A program made the translations under genes and the position numbers. Of a stretch of 64,000 bases of DNA, positions 39,061 through 48,530 are shown piece after piece. The stretch's first letter is position 1. Every line of letters begins with the position of its first letter. The DNA lies in assembly GCA_030248065.1 (NCBI GenBank), contig JASAMV010000142.1, positions 1-64,000 of the forward strand. Direction: 5' to 3'. Origin of the DNA: Rhynchonema sp. JSB1_4. Lineage: Eukaryota; Nematoda; Chromadorea; Monhysterida; Xyalidae. The notes beneath the pieces were generated by a model. The model was not told the DNA's origin. It ran no database searches and saw only the letters and a list, made by a program, of their open reading frames with translations.

Positions 39061-40009
39061 CCAAGGGTTTGGTTAAGAGCGCGGGGGAATAATGGAATAG
39101 GGTTCACAAATCGAAAAAAATGGATTTCGCTCATATTGCACAGAAAGTTGACTACTACATTTACTAAGACACATACAAAATTTTGGTTCCAAACTCCAAA
39201 GCATTAAATAATTATGGGCGCATTTAACTGGGCAGGTCGAAGATTTCTGAAATTCCAAAAACGTACCAAGTTTATGTTGATGAGGCTGTCATTTGTTTTA
39301 GATCTGACGCTATTTAATGTAAATAGCACATAATAGTCAATTTTTTATCTACTTGTCAACCATGTAAAACAAAGGCAAAAATTTGCTGCATTTTTTCTTC
39401 CTTTAAGGTTTTCAAAAATCAGCTCTGAAATTTAGTGCATATCAAAAACAACCAATTTTAAAAAAGTCCTCACCGACGAATTCTTTCTGTAAGAAGCTGG
39501 TGTTTTGGACTACTGCTCTGCGAAAAACGCCCCATTCATTGTACGTAACCCGCAACGGACAAAAAACCAGCTCACGTTCTGTTCACCATGCCTTAAGTCA
39601 CCGGGTCGACTTTTTTTTCAAATCCATGCGCTTTTACATAGTTGTTGTTGTTGGTCAAAACTTGACTGGACTCTATTTCTTGGACCCAAAGTGCTCGGAC
39701 CAAGAAACTAACCTCACATTTGAATTCCCCGTGTCCGATAACCCCGGTGGCTGGTTTTCAGCGAAATTGGACACCGTTTAGATACACTTTCAATAGTGGT
39801 CAGACTTTTCTAACACCCTGTGTACGTTCTGGCGAGGTATAGCGAATACCGTACCACAGTGTAGCTTCGGTCAAGCAAAACACGCACGACGACACAGTCC
39901 GGTGAAAGACGGAAATGAAATACGATATGATCTCGTTAAAATTATGTTGAATGAATCAACTGACCAAACAGACGAAAAATTGTATCCTTGATATCCTTGT
40001 GTGAATCCA
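39061..40009. other. Nothing firm
   Basis: AT-rich. A 93-codon plus-strand ORF (39500-39781) includes DFFFKSMRFYIVVVVGQNLTG. No splice evidence or family. Confidence 0.3.
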
Positions 40010-40665
40010 GGGTTGGAAAAAAAATTTTTTTTAAACAAGTTTTCTTTAAAAAAAATTTAAAAAAAAATTTTTTTTTAAAAAGTCTGAGATTCGGGGAAAT
40101 TTTACCAAATTTGCCTAAAAACGCGCAAAATCGCGAAAAAATGCAACTTTATTAATTGACAAGTCACTTTTGTGACTTGGTTTGCATCACTTATCAAGGG
40201 TGTTTACGTCATCTCGGTACGATCCAACAGTCTGTGCTTGATATGGACCGATGATTGCTGCTCTGTGGTATCGGACACAACAGTTTGTGGCCGAATAAGC
40301 AAGATTCACTCATAAACCACACAGAATTGAGAATATAAGCTGCAGAAATACTTGTCGGGCAGCTGAATCAGTCGTATATGACCGACCTGATGGGGTATGA
40401 CATCGAAGTACAATGTAGGCACATGCATACTGTGTCCCATGTACCAAGGGAAGGTATAATAACATCATTTGGGGTATCTTAGGTACCAAATACATGCCCC
40501 AAAGGTGATTTTGTGAAGAAAATTTGTCGACCCTTGAGAAAAAATGACAAAAATATAACCCCCAAAAAGGCCATTTTTGGACGTTTTAGAACATTTTGTT
40601 CCCCCGAAAATTTTTAAAAAAAAATTTAAAAAAAATTTTTTTTCAAAAACCTTTTCAAACAAAAA
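40010..40665. mobile_element. A/T foldback MITE
   Basis: A GGGTTGGAAAAAAAATTTTTTT left end and an AAAAAATTTTTTTTCAAAAACC right end bound about 650 bp. The type resembles the other poly-A/poly-T-ended elements here, but no clean target duplication was seen. Confidence 0.45.
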
Positions 40666-40687
40666 CAAAAAAAGCAAGTCTAAAAGG

Positions 40688-41662
40688 ATGACAGCATCTG
40701 CAAAACACAAAGCTCACGCAGCAACAACCACATGCATGTTTGCAATAAGCGGTTCAACACAATATTTCGACTCAGAACAGGAGCAGAAGAGCGACTCAAA
40801 CAGTAAAATGTCGGACATGTGTGTACCCGTGCAAGACAATAATAATCAGCCAATAATTAGCATGTGGGCTTCATTGTGTGCTAATTTGTGGGATTTTACT
40901 TTGCCGAAAGTCAGCAAACCTAGTTTTCTCACGTTTGTGATGCTGGCTGTGCTCACGATTTTTGTTGTGATCGCCGGAAAGCAAGAAAGCTGCTTACCAA
41001 GCGCACAGTCGACATTCAATGCTGAGCGCCCAGATGCTCACATCAACTGCAACAAACAGCAAGGTACAACCAAGGAAGTGCGTTGTTGGTTGGCCGGGAG
41101 GACAAGCGCGAATATTGACTGGCACACAAAGAACATCCAGTGTTCATGCAATTTTCACGGCGGCAAAGTGGGAAAGCGACGAACATTCAAACGGATCAAA
41201 AACAAACCAGTACGGGCTGACAAAGAACGAGGCTTTCATCGCGCAGCCGCCACAGGAAGCAGCAACAACAAAAAGCAACACCAGCGTAGACAAACACATG
41301 TTTCACGGCACCAGCCAGCAAAAGTGGGAGAACAGCGTGCGTCACGTAACACAGCCAAACAGCAGAGAATGCAGGGCATGCGAGGAGCAACAACCAAATC
41401 GCACGCACATAACATCAGGGACCAAGCGGTAAAGCAGAGATCAAGGGAACATGAGAACAGAAAAAATGAAGTGGGCAGCTTGGGGAACAAAATTGGGCAG
41501 CCGAAAAGCACAAACAAGGCTGCAAACAATAATACGATGAAGATATTTGGACCACAACTTGTGCAGCTGAACAACGGACACAAGCAGACAAGCGCAGTTA
41601 CAATGTCGCTTGGTGCGCACACAAATAATCAACTGGCCCGCGCGCGGCTTGTGACTGGCTGA
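40688..41662 (+). CDS. Intronless ORF with one membrane segment and basic Asn/Gln-rich tail
   Basis: The longest ORF outside the PLE. The frame is open from 40577, but its first part is MITE sequence (poly-Lys/Phe), so I take the ATG at 40688 (MTASAKHKAHAATTT), giving about 324 aa. Roughly residues 76-97 form a hydrophobic helix (SFLTFVMLAVLTIFVVIAG). The remainder is strongly basic and rich in Asn, Gln, His and Ser (NNKKQHQRRQTHVSRHQPAK). No domain recognised. A candidate 3' LTR lies 700 bp downstream, so it might be a coding region of a degenerate LTR element. It could equally be an orphan gene or chance. Confidence 0.4.
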   Translation: MTASAKHKAHAATTTCMFAISGSTQYFDSEQEQKSDSNSKMSDMCVPVQDNNNQPIISMWASLCANLWDFTLPKVSKPSFLTFVMLAVLTIFVVIAGKQESCLPSAQSTFNAERPDAHINCNKQQGTTKEVRCWLAGRTSANIDWHTKNIQCSCNFHGGKVGKRRTFKRIKNKPVRADKERGFHRAAATGSSNNKKQHQRRQTHVSRHQPAKVGEQRASRNTAKQQRMQGMRGATTKSHAHNIRDQAVKQRSREHENRKNEVGSLGNKIGQPKSTNKAANNNTMKIFGPQLVQLNNGHKQTSAVTMSLGAHTNNQLARARLVTG

Positions 41663-42364
41663 CCAACCCGCTGCTGCACACAGCTTATTGTCGCATGTCT
41701 TAACTTTTGCTTTATCAGCATTATTATCGTAATCAACACTAAGCCGACAGGCACACCATGCATCAACTACTATTCCCCGGTGCTGTTCTCTGAAAATAAC
41801 TTACTGTAGATTCAACCAGTGCACCACTCGGACCAGAACCGACACAGAACAATGGCTTAGATTGATCGAAACAAAAAGGGACCAAACCAAGACCGAGCAA
41901 ACAAGGAAAGAGCCGATGTTACAAACACGAAGCAACAGAAGGACGATCGAATTTGCAGTAATATAGCGGCCAACGTCGATCAGAGTCAAGAACAGAGGGC
42001 GAATCAATCAATCAACCATTCAAAGGGAAACTGCACCGTCAGCGTCAACTAAAAGGATCTTCAACGGATTCGGGACGTCATGCAATGGTCAATCTGCGGT
42101 TTCAATGGCGGTCAACCTAACCATTCGCAGGTCGGTACTCAACGTAATCCAACAGGCAATCGAACTTCAACGTGTCAAACCGCAGCGAACAATTCAAGCG
42201 GTGAACTCCCCCAAATGAACTTTCAAGAAGACAGAACAAAGAAAACCGAACCTACACTGAACTCTTGCTGATAAATTACAGTAACCCAAAGTATCCCAAA
42301 AAAAAACTCTCAACTGTAATTTCTTGTGATATTCTTTGTTTGGCCCTCATTTTTGGCTGGGGAG

Positions 42365-42718
42365 TGTTGCGGATCTTGACAATCTCAATAGTACATACCA
42401 ACTTAGTTTCTCTTCTCAGGCGCTAGCCTATGTACTTGTCGATCTAGGCACACATGTGCCGTAGGCGGAGCTTAGCTTATGTTAGCTTATTTCTCACTTA
42501 CACATTCATTCTCCAATAACTGGACTGCTAATAATTGCTCTCTACAAGCTCTACCGAAACAGAACCAAATAAAACCAACAAACGGATGATTGTGGGGTGC
42601 AACTTTGGGGAATCAAACAATAACGAGACTCAGAGCAACAACAATAAATGCACGACAATAACCACGCAATAACAAAAATGAACCGTTTCGCGACACTAAT
42701 TATTACTTGCATTCAACA
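42365..42718 (+). mobile_element. Possible LTR (TGTTG...CAACA)
   Basis: A purine tract (GGCTGGGGAG) is followed at once by TGTTGCGGATC. About 354 bp later the sequence ends ATTCAACA, giving the TG...CA ends of an LTR. AATAAA lies near 42569. No second copy of the LTR was found upstream and no target duplication could be confirmed. Confidence 0.35.
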
Positions 42719-42779
42719 TTGCTGCCCCGTCACTTTCCCTCTTTACGAATCAGGAAAAAAATTTGACCAATTCTTATAA

Positions 42780-43085
42780 GGGCTCCACCAGATAGACCCG
42801 AAACCCGAAATCCGAAACATAAATTTTGTCTATGTCCATGTTTCGGGTTTCGGGTTTTGAAAAAAAAACCCGAAACCCGAAATACAAGGCTTGATAATCG
42901 AAAATGTTTCGGTCTTGCCACTTGTAGCTGACGTGAACAATTTATACAGTCAGTCGAAACATTTTCGATTATCATGCTGCGTGTTTCGGGTTTCGGGTTT
43001 TTTTTCAAAACCCGAAACCCGAAACATGGACATAGAAAAAATTTATATTTCGGGTTTCGGGTTTCGGGTCTATCTGGTGGAGCCC
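42780..43085. mobile_element. Harbinger-like MITE GGGCTCCACC, second copy
   Basis: Same termini and (ACCCGAA)n foldback as 32562-32849. Flanked by TAA (42777-42779) and TTA (43086-43088). Confidence 0.8.
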
Positions 43086-43270
43086 TTAAGTCATTGTGCG
43101 ACCAATACCTTGGTTGCGGAGCTTGTTCCACTGTAACTGTTTGTGAATATTATAACCAAACTGCCATTGTAAGACCCAAATTTCCGTCGAGTATTCCAAT
43201 CACCGTTTAATTTTTTAGACTTCATATATAATTTTTTGAAGCAGTGTGTGAATATCAAGCCCATAGGCTC

Positions 43271-43620
43271 TGGGTGATATTTTCGAAACGGTGTAAAGGT
43301 CAGTTGGGTGTAAAGGTTGGTGGAAAGCTCGGTCGACAGCTCCGTGTGATAGACCTCGGTGTAAACTTGAAAGTTAAGAACAGGGAATGTTTCACGTTTA
43401 CACCGATCTACGCCGACCTTTTTTTTTTGGTTGATGTTACATGAGCAGTATGTAAAGCACGCAGCTAAAAACCGATTGACGGCGGGCGACACATTTCAAG
43501 GGTTCTTATGGGTGCCCACTCTTGATCATGGTGTGATTTTTGGAAGAAAGCCAGACAATCTCCTCCGAGATTATTTTTAATTACAAAATTTGGTTACTTG
43601 TGTGTGAAGTTGTTCGGATC
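43271..43620. repeat. Partial GGGTGATATTTTCG MITE next to a fragment of the palindrome arm
   Basis: A truncated copy of the MITE (to about 43412) leads into about 190 bp matching 12360-12560 (CCGATTGACGRCGRGCGACA, CCCACTCTTGATCATGGTGT). A third fragment of the outer arm therefore exists here. Confidence 0.65.
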
Positions 43621-43763
43621 GGAGGTTAACTGCGGATTGTGAAGGATGTTAAACAATTTAGTGATGCCACTAATAGTGTATTGTGCTGTTCTGATTTCCA
43701 TATACAGGGTGGCCAAATGTAGCTTCACCAGATTAAGGATACAACGTGTTAGAAATACGTGTA

Positions 43764-44216
43764 AGGGCGGTCTTACGTAAAACTAGGAAATAGGAAATAT
43801 TTCCTATTTCCTAGTTTCAACAAAGTATGAAATAGGAAATATTTCCTATTTTCCTAGTTGTCGTTTTGAAACTAGGAAATAGGAAACAGGAAATTTTGTC
43901 ACCGTGTCCTGACGCTATAGACAAGCCTACTTTTAACACAACTGACGGAATATTTATTAGCCAAGCATGCATTGTGCATATACAGGCAACTCTCTCAAAA
44001 CGTTTTGTTGAGCTGCGTTGCCGTTTGGTTCTGCTGATTGTGCCAAACATTTCCTATTTCCTATTTCCTAGTTTCGAAAAAACAACTAGGAAATAGGAAA
44101 TAGAAAATATTTCCTAATTCCTATTGCCTAGTTTCGTCTCAAGTTTCCTAACAAATAGCTTTACCACGCAAATGATTTCCTATTTCCTATTTCCCAGTTT
44201 TACGTAAGGCCACCCT
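43764..44216. mobile_element. Foldback MITE AGGGCGGTCTTACGTAAAACTAGGAAAT
   Basis: AGGGCGGTCTTACGTAAAAC and its near complement TTTTACGTAAGGCCACCCT bound 453 bp. The arms are runs of (GGAAATA)n / (TATTTCC)n. It has split the 3' region of an older PLE, inside the loop of its hammerhead-like motif. ACGCATTT and ACGTATTT on the two sides may be a diverged 8-bp duplication. Confidence 0.7.
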
Positions 44217-44222
44217 AAATGC

Positions 44223-44254
44223 GTTTCGATGCCCACAAAGCATCATCATCAGGC
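44223..44254 (-). ncRNA. Hammerhead-ribozyme-like motif of the canonical PLE remnant
   Basis: Minus strand: CTGATGA, one extra T, GATGC-TTTGTGG-GCATC (stem II), GAAAC. Stem III would be ACG...CGT, with the cleavage-site T before GTATCC (about 43740), now separated by the inserted MITE. Stem I is short. The order is that of type I hammerheads known from PLE terminal repeats. The extra T beside stem II departs from the ideal core, and the MITE in stem III probably abolishes it here. Confidence 0.55.
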
Positions 44255-44529
44255 AAATTACCCACTGAAAAAAGAGAAAGAAACTATAAATACTAAATGA
44301 TTGCACAAAAGAATTAGAATGTCATGTCAAGAAAGTGCTGAAAATTATCAAAAGTGAAATTGCACTTTGCAGCTGGTTCTGGTTAGAGACGAGCGATGTT
44401 GCGTGAGATTGCAAACTCCCAGTTTGCTGACAGGCATGCACCTGTGTTCAAGTTTAGTTCAGGGTGGCGCGCCCTTATGAACAATGCCTCTAGATGTTGC
44501 AGCTGGAAGTAGTTTTGTTCAATAATAAA

Positions 44530-44717
44530 GTGTAACTTTCTCTATGCAAGTAGCTGTACAACTAAAAAATATATATATGTATATGTATGTATATGTAGTT
44601 AATAAGAATTTAGATATAATAGAGTGTAACTTTCTCTATGCAAGTAGCTGTATAACTAAAAAATATATATATGTATATATATATGTATATGTAGCTAATA
44701 AGAATTATCACACGAAA
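44530..44717. repeat. Two 94-bp tandem units at the PLE 3' end
   Basis: GTGTAACTTTCTCTATGCAA begins at 44530 and again at 44624, each followed by AACTAAAAAATATATATATG and GTAGYTAATAAGAATT. Repeated identically in the truncated copy (50453 and 50547). Confidence 0.9.
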
Positions 44718-44790
44718 GGAAAGAAGGAAATTACAGAGCAAAAGCCAAGTTACCTAACTTAGGCGCATCTAAACTCATTTACACGCATTC

Positions 44791-44870
44791 ATACAGCCTA
44801 GGTCAAACTGTTTCGGTCTCTGTTCCTAGACAGTTTTGACCCACTACCCGGCCGAGACCATCCTCAGTAG
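44791..44870 (-). ncRNA. Hammerhead-like motif in the permuted PLE 3' region
   Basis: Minus strand: CTGAGGA (44867-44861), one extra T, stem II GGTCTC...GAGACC with a ~33-nt loop, GAAAC (44814-44810), stem III ACAG...CTGT, then A as the potential cleavage base (44792). The order and spacing are those of a type I hammerhead, and the extra T beside stem II is shared with the motif at 44223. Stem I is poor (two pairs), and competing hairpins exist (GGTCAAAACTG with CAGTTTGACC). Activity is doubtful without folding. Confidence 0.4.
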
Positions 44871-45002
44871 GAAACCGGGAGGGTGAGATATCTAGGCGCG
44901 GTCACATTCACACGTCATTCACACGCTAGAGAATTGAATGAAAAAAAGGGAAAAAACGGCAAAAATTTGGTTAAAGAGAACTATACAATATTCTCCTACA
45001 GA

Positions 45003-45329
45003 CTAACCACATCTGCATATCGTCTTTTTTTGGCAGCAGGCGGCCCATTGGCTGATGTGTCCATTTCGTTTGTATTGGATGTGTTGCTGGTGTTTGACAT
45101 CTTGATTGGCACACGGTCCTGTTCTTCGGCAAGTATTTCGTTCAAAATGGCGTTGAATCCGTGTGATTCGTTGAGATCGTTTGACATAAAGTTGAATTGT
45201 TGAAAAAAATCGCTGATATTTCTGTGTAAAAGAAGATGTCTGTATAAATTCAGCAAGCGCTGTAGATGACAAAAATGAACGGAGAAAGGGGGTAAAAGGG
45301 TCAACGGCAGAGGAGCAGCACAGCTGCAA
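45003..45329 (-). CDS. Small downstream ORF of the PLE with nuclear-localisation-like tail
   Basis: Two overlapping minus-strand frames (108 and 102 codons) lie 3' of the polymerase ORF. The second, 45304-44996, ends ANGPPAAKKRRYADVVSL. Its Ser/Thr/Asn repeats (SNTSNTSNTN) and a KKRR cluster resemble a nuclear localisation signal. A further 62-codon ORF (45568-45380) overlaps the end of the polymerase frame. Both truncated and full copies keep these frames, but the copies are too similar for this to prove selection. Confidence 0.35.
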   Translation of the reverse strand: MQLCCSSAVDPFTPFLRSFLSSTALAEFIQTSSFTQKYQRFFSTIQLYVKRSQRITRIQRHFERNTCRRTGPCANQDVKHQQHIQYKRNGHISQWAACCQKKTICRCG

Positions 45330-45546
45330 GCTGAGAAGGTTTTGCTCCGTGGATGTGTTCTGTGTTGGTTCTGGTATGACTATTTATGTATAAAGTGAGC
45401 AGAGAAATGTACATTGCGTGTGTAATCTGGTTTATCCCATTCGCAGACCTGTATTGACCAATCGATTTGAACTATCGGCAATTTTAGTGTCTTGGGACGA
45501 AAATAGGTATACTGTATACTTGTTGTGTAGAGTAGGGATGAAACTA

Positions 45547-48414
45547 CTAAATTATAGGTTGGAAGCATTTTCTGATTAAAGCGTGTTTTTCTATGGTTCC
45601 GTATTTGTACATGAGGGGTTCATATTTGCCCAGAAACTCCAGGATTGTGTTGTGTACAGTTTCTTCTCTGTGGCCTTGTAAAATCAGGCGATTTACCATC
45701 TTCGTTATTTCTGTCTTCCAGTTTTCCAGGTTGCTGATGGTTCTGGTGAAGCGTAGGCATTGGCCAACAATTGTGCCTTTAAGGACATTTTGGTGGACAC
45801 AGGATTTACTGGAATAAAATCTTAGAATTGGGAAATTAAAATAGTCGGTCTTATTGTATAGTTTGAAACCGCGTTGTCCCAATGTGATCAGAAGATCAAG
45901 ATATGAAATTTTGTTGTTATTAGGTTGATCATAGTTCAACTCAAGGCTTTTATCATATATTTCCTGACATATGTTATTGAAGTTGAAATTGATCGAAATT
46001 ATGTCGTCCAGATAACGCATAAGACACACTGAGTGATTAATCGGAGGATTGCATCTGATGAGATACTTGTATTCCATCATACTGAGTACCAGATCGGCAA
46101 TTAGTGGGCTTGCGTTTCCACCCATTCCGATACCGTAATCCTGTCGAAGTACAGTATTACCGAATTTTATGTATGAATGTGAGATTACGGCTTCCAATAA
46201 CTCGAAACATTCATGTTGATCAAATACATAGTGGTTTGAATTGGGTTGATCGGCATGACAATAGAAGGTGCGATTAAAATTGCTGTTTTTTGCGACTGCT
46301 ATGTAGTTCTTACCAGAATTTGTGAATAATAGTGCAAACAGTTCTTTTAAGTTATGGATAATTATTTTATGTGGCAATTTGGTATAGAGCGTGCTAAAAT
46401 CGAATGTCGTAGCAGAATGGGGGGTTATGTTTTGACGTTCACAAAAGTCCACAAGTTGACGGCTGTTGTCAATTGACATGTATAGTTTTCGACCTGTGCG
46501 TTTTTCACAAGTTTTGCAGTAATTTTTAAAATGGTTCTTAAGATGTTTCAGTATGTCTAGCAAAGTAGTAGATAACTGCTTTGAGGTAGCATTTGCTGCC
46601 CCCACAATGAAACGAAATTTAGTAGGCGTTTTATGTAGATTAGGTATTGCGTAAATGTTTGGTATACATGTGTCTTTCGCAATGTCCATGCTGTTATGTT
46701 TTAGGAGACCTTGAATAATTGCTGCTTGTTCATTTTTTATTGTTTCTTCCGTCAAATTTGTGTGTCTATATGTAGCTTTACCGTCGATTGATGAGGAGTT
46801 TAGTTCCTGACGTATAACTTGTAAATAAAACCGTTTGCATATAAACCCATAATTATTTGGTGTTTTGTCAACGGGGCATATAACGAAAGAATCTTGTAAT
46901 GAATTTAGTGCCGCCATCGGTATTTCGTAACTGTTTTTCAGGTTAATGCCTTCCACTCGATTTCGAATTCGGCCTTCAACTTCAGTTATGTAATCTGAGA
47001 TGTTTAGGAGATTATGTCGGTTTTTCAACTTTTGGGCATATTCACAGATGGGTTTCATTATTTCATCAATTAAATTTTCCTTAGTTATTTTTTTGTTTGG
47101 TCTGAAGTTAGTACCAAGTTTCAGTAGTTTCCTCAAATTTATGTCTTGACAAATATTGTGGTCGCCAGTTATAACGTGGCCATAGCTTTTGTCAATAAAA
47201 TTACGGTAAGTTTCAGCATGACATACACATTTGCTATCATCAATTTGGTTGCAAATTGTAAGTTTAATTGTTTTATTGTAGTTAAAAATTTGTTTAGAAA
47301 GTTTATCTGGGTTTCTGTATACAATTTGGATTGGGTTGCGTTCACTAGGTTCAATTTCTAGTTTTCTTTTCACCACCGAGTTGTTTAGTATGGTATTAAG
47401 TATTATGTTTTCAACTCCTTTGTTAGAGAACGGGACTACTATGCGGTCCACTTTCTTTTGTTCCGACTGTGACTTCTTTGGCGAAAATTTACCGGCCATG
47501 AATGCCATAATGTACAGCTTAGTGATGTTGCTGACATTGCAAAGCTGTGCTGTTTTGTAACCGTGTTCCAATGTTTTTTTGTTGCATGACTTCAGGTAAA
47601 CAAAAAGCTTTCTAGCGTCGTTATCGGCAATTATAGATTCCATTTCTTTTATGAAGTCTGTGTTTATTTGTTTATTTTTCTTCTTTTTGCGTCTGCCACG
47701 ATCTTTCCGTCCAGTCCTGGGTACCTTAATGTTAAAATATGGGTGCGTTGCATTAATGTCCCAGTCAGTGCCCATTTGAGTGACTGTCCCAAAACCTTTT
47801 ATTTGGTCATTTAGTCCCCAGGGTTGTGCCGTATTCAGTATTTTTGTCCAGTTCAGTTCCATATGGAGTAGTGTCGGTGTTATTCCAGTAGTCACATTTG
47901 TTGTTTCTAATACACAAACTTTCATGCTTTTTATCCCGTGACGAATGAAATGATCAACCAGTGGTGTACCCTTTTTCTGTGTTTCAACGTCTCTGCGGTG
48001 CTGTCCAAAACGAGAACGAAGTTCCTGTTCTGTTTTGCCCACATATTGTTGTCCACATATATTGCATGTTATGCAGTAAATTAAATTCTTTGTCGAACAA
48101 GTGCAAACTGTATCGGATACATAGCAAAATATTTTATCTGTAGCGTTACATGTCACGTGCGTTTTTGAATCCACGAAAAAACATGTTTTGCAGTTTCGTT
48201 TTCTGCAGGGTTTTGTCTCTATATGCTTGGCTGTGTGGTTTATGAGGATTTGCGGTTTATCCGTTGTATTGGTAGTGATCACTTGATGTATCGGCTTCGG
48301 ATAAATATAACGTCTAGTGGGTATCCTGCTGGCTGGCACACTCTGTTGTCCGGGTGACCTCATATGCAGGGTCAGGCACGCATTATTCGTATTTTGAGTT
48401 AGGTCTGTGTTCAT
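45547..48414 (-). CDS. Permuted PLE polyprotein: zinc-finger/GIY-YIG endonuclease then reverse transcriptase
   Basis: Uninterrupted 955-aa frame, start ATG at 48414. Residues about 77-115 hold a Cys cluster (CRKRNCKTC, then CTC). About 120-200 is a GIY-YIG nuclease: LIYCITCNICGQQYVGKTE, RSRFGQHRRDV and MELNWTKIL...GLN, so the Tyr, Gly, Arg, His, Glu and Asn of the fold are present. A basic linker (RKDRGRRKKKKNK) follows. The reverse transcriptase covers about 560-900: FDFSTLYTKLPH (motif A, about 670), GIGMGGNASPLIADL (motif B), CLMRYLDDIISI (motif C, Asp pair about 799) and NNNKISYLDLLI; the thumb has GQCLRFTRTISNLENW. All catalytic residues look intact, and no in-frame stop is seen. Endonuclease before RT is the reverse of Penelope, Neptune or Poseidon elements. 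Confidence 0.9.
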   Translation of the reverse strand: MNTDLTQNTNNACLTLHMRSPGQQSVPASRIPTRRYIYPKPIHQVITTNTTDKPQILINHTAKHIETKPCRKRNCKTCFFVDSKTHVTCNATDKIFCYVSDTVCTCSTKNLIYCITCNICGQQYVGKTEQELRSRFGQHRRDVETQKKGTPLVDHFIRHGIKSMKVCVLETTNVTTGITPTLLHMELNWTKILNTAQPWGLNDQIKGFGTVTQMGTDWDINATHPYFNIKVPRTGRKDRGRRKKKKNKQINTDFIKEMESIIADNDARKLFVYLKSCNKKTLEHGYKTAQLCNVSNITKLYIMAFMAGKFSPKKSQSEQKKVDRIVVPFSNKGVENIILNTILNNSVVKRKLEIEPSERNPIQIVYRNPDKLSKQIFNYNKTIKLTICNQIDDSKCVCHAETYRNFIDKSYGHVITGDHNICQDINLRKLLKLGTNFRPNKKITKENLIDEIMKPICEYAQKLKNRHNLLNISDYITEVEGRIRNRVEGINLKNSYEIPMAALNSLQDSFVICPVDKTPNNYGFICKRFYLQVIRQELNSSSIDGKATYRHTNLTEETIKNEQAAIIQGLLKHNSMDIAKDTCIPNIYAIPNLHKTPTKFRFIVGAANATSKQLSTTLLDILKHLKNHFKNYCKTCEKRTGRKLYMSIDNSRQLVDFCERQNITPHSATTFDFSTLYTKLPHKIIIHNLKELFALLFTNSGKNYIAVAKNSNFNRTFYCHADQPNSNHYVFDQHECFELLEAVISHSYIKFGNTVLRQDYGIGMGGNASPLIADLVLSMMEYKYLIRCNPPINHSVCLMRYLDDIISINFNFNNICQEIYDKSLELNYDQPNNNKISYLDLLITLGQRGFKLYNKTDYFNFPILRFYSSKSCVHQNVLKGTIVGQCLRFTRTISNLENWKTEITKMVNRLILQGHREETVHNTILEFLGKYEPLMYKYGTIEKHALIRKCFQPII

Positions 48415-48530
48415 GATAAAAAGGCGGGACCCCTAGGGGAAAGTTGATGTCTGCTAGCGACAAAACTCAGCCGTGTCCGAGGTTGGGGGGAAGGTTATAG
48501 GGGTCCTACCAGCCAGCGGGATCCGAAGCC

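Larger units (their letters stand above)
43735..44514 (-). mobile_element. 3' remnant of a second, canonical Penelope-like element
   Basis: On the minus strand the frame 44514-44383 reads HLEALFIRARHPELNLNTGA then LSANWEFAI... and stop. It looks like the C-terminal end of the GIY-YIG endonuclease of ordinary PLEs (ExLxIRxxxPxLNxxxG). The 3' UTR that follows has a hammerhead-like motif. The permuted PLE ends exactly at its upstream border, so that element appears to have inserted here or to have left this piece after 5' truncation. Confidence 0.5.
44521..48530 (-). mobile_element. Full-length permuted Penelope-like element (Naiad-like, N-terminal GIY-YIG)
   Basis: A minus-strand retroelement whose 3' end (at 44521, ...CACTTTATTATT) is defined by the truncated copy at 50444-51767. 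It contains the 955-aa ORF, about 1 kb of 3' region with small ORFs, a hammerhead-like motif, and two tandem 94-bp AT-rich units each starting GTGTAACTTTCTCTATGCAA. The 5' end is uncertain, about 48480-48540, after a GC-rich leader. PLEs are retroelements using a telomerase-related reverse transcriptase. The endonuclease-first arrangement is that of the Chlamys/Naiad group. Confidence 0.85.
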
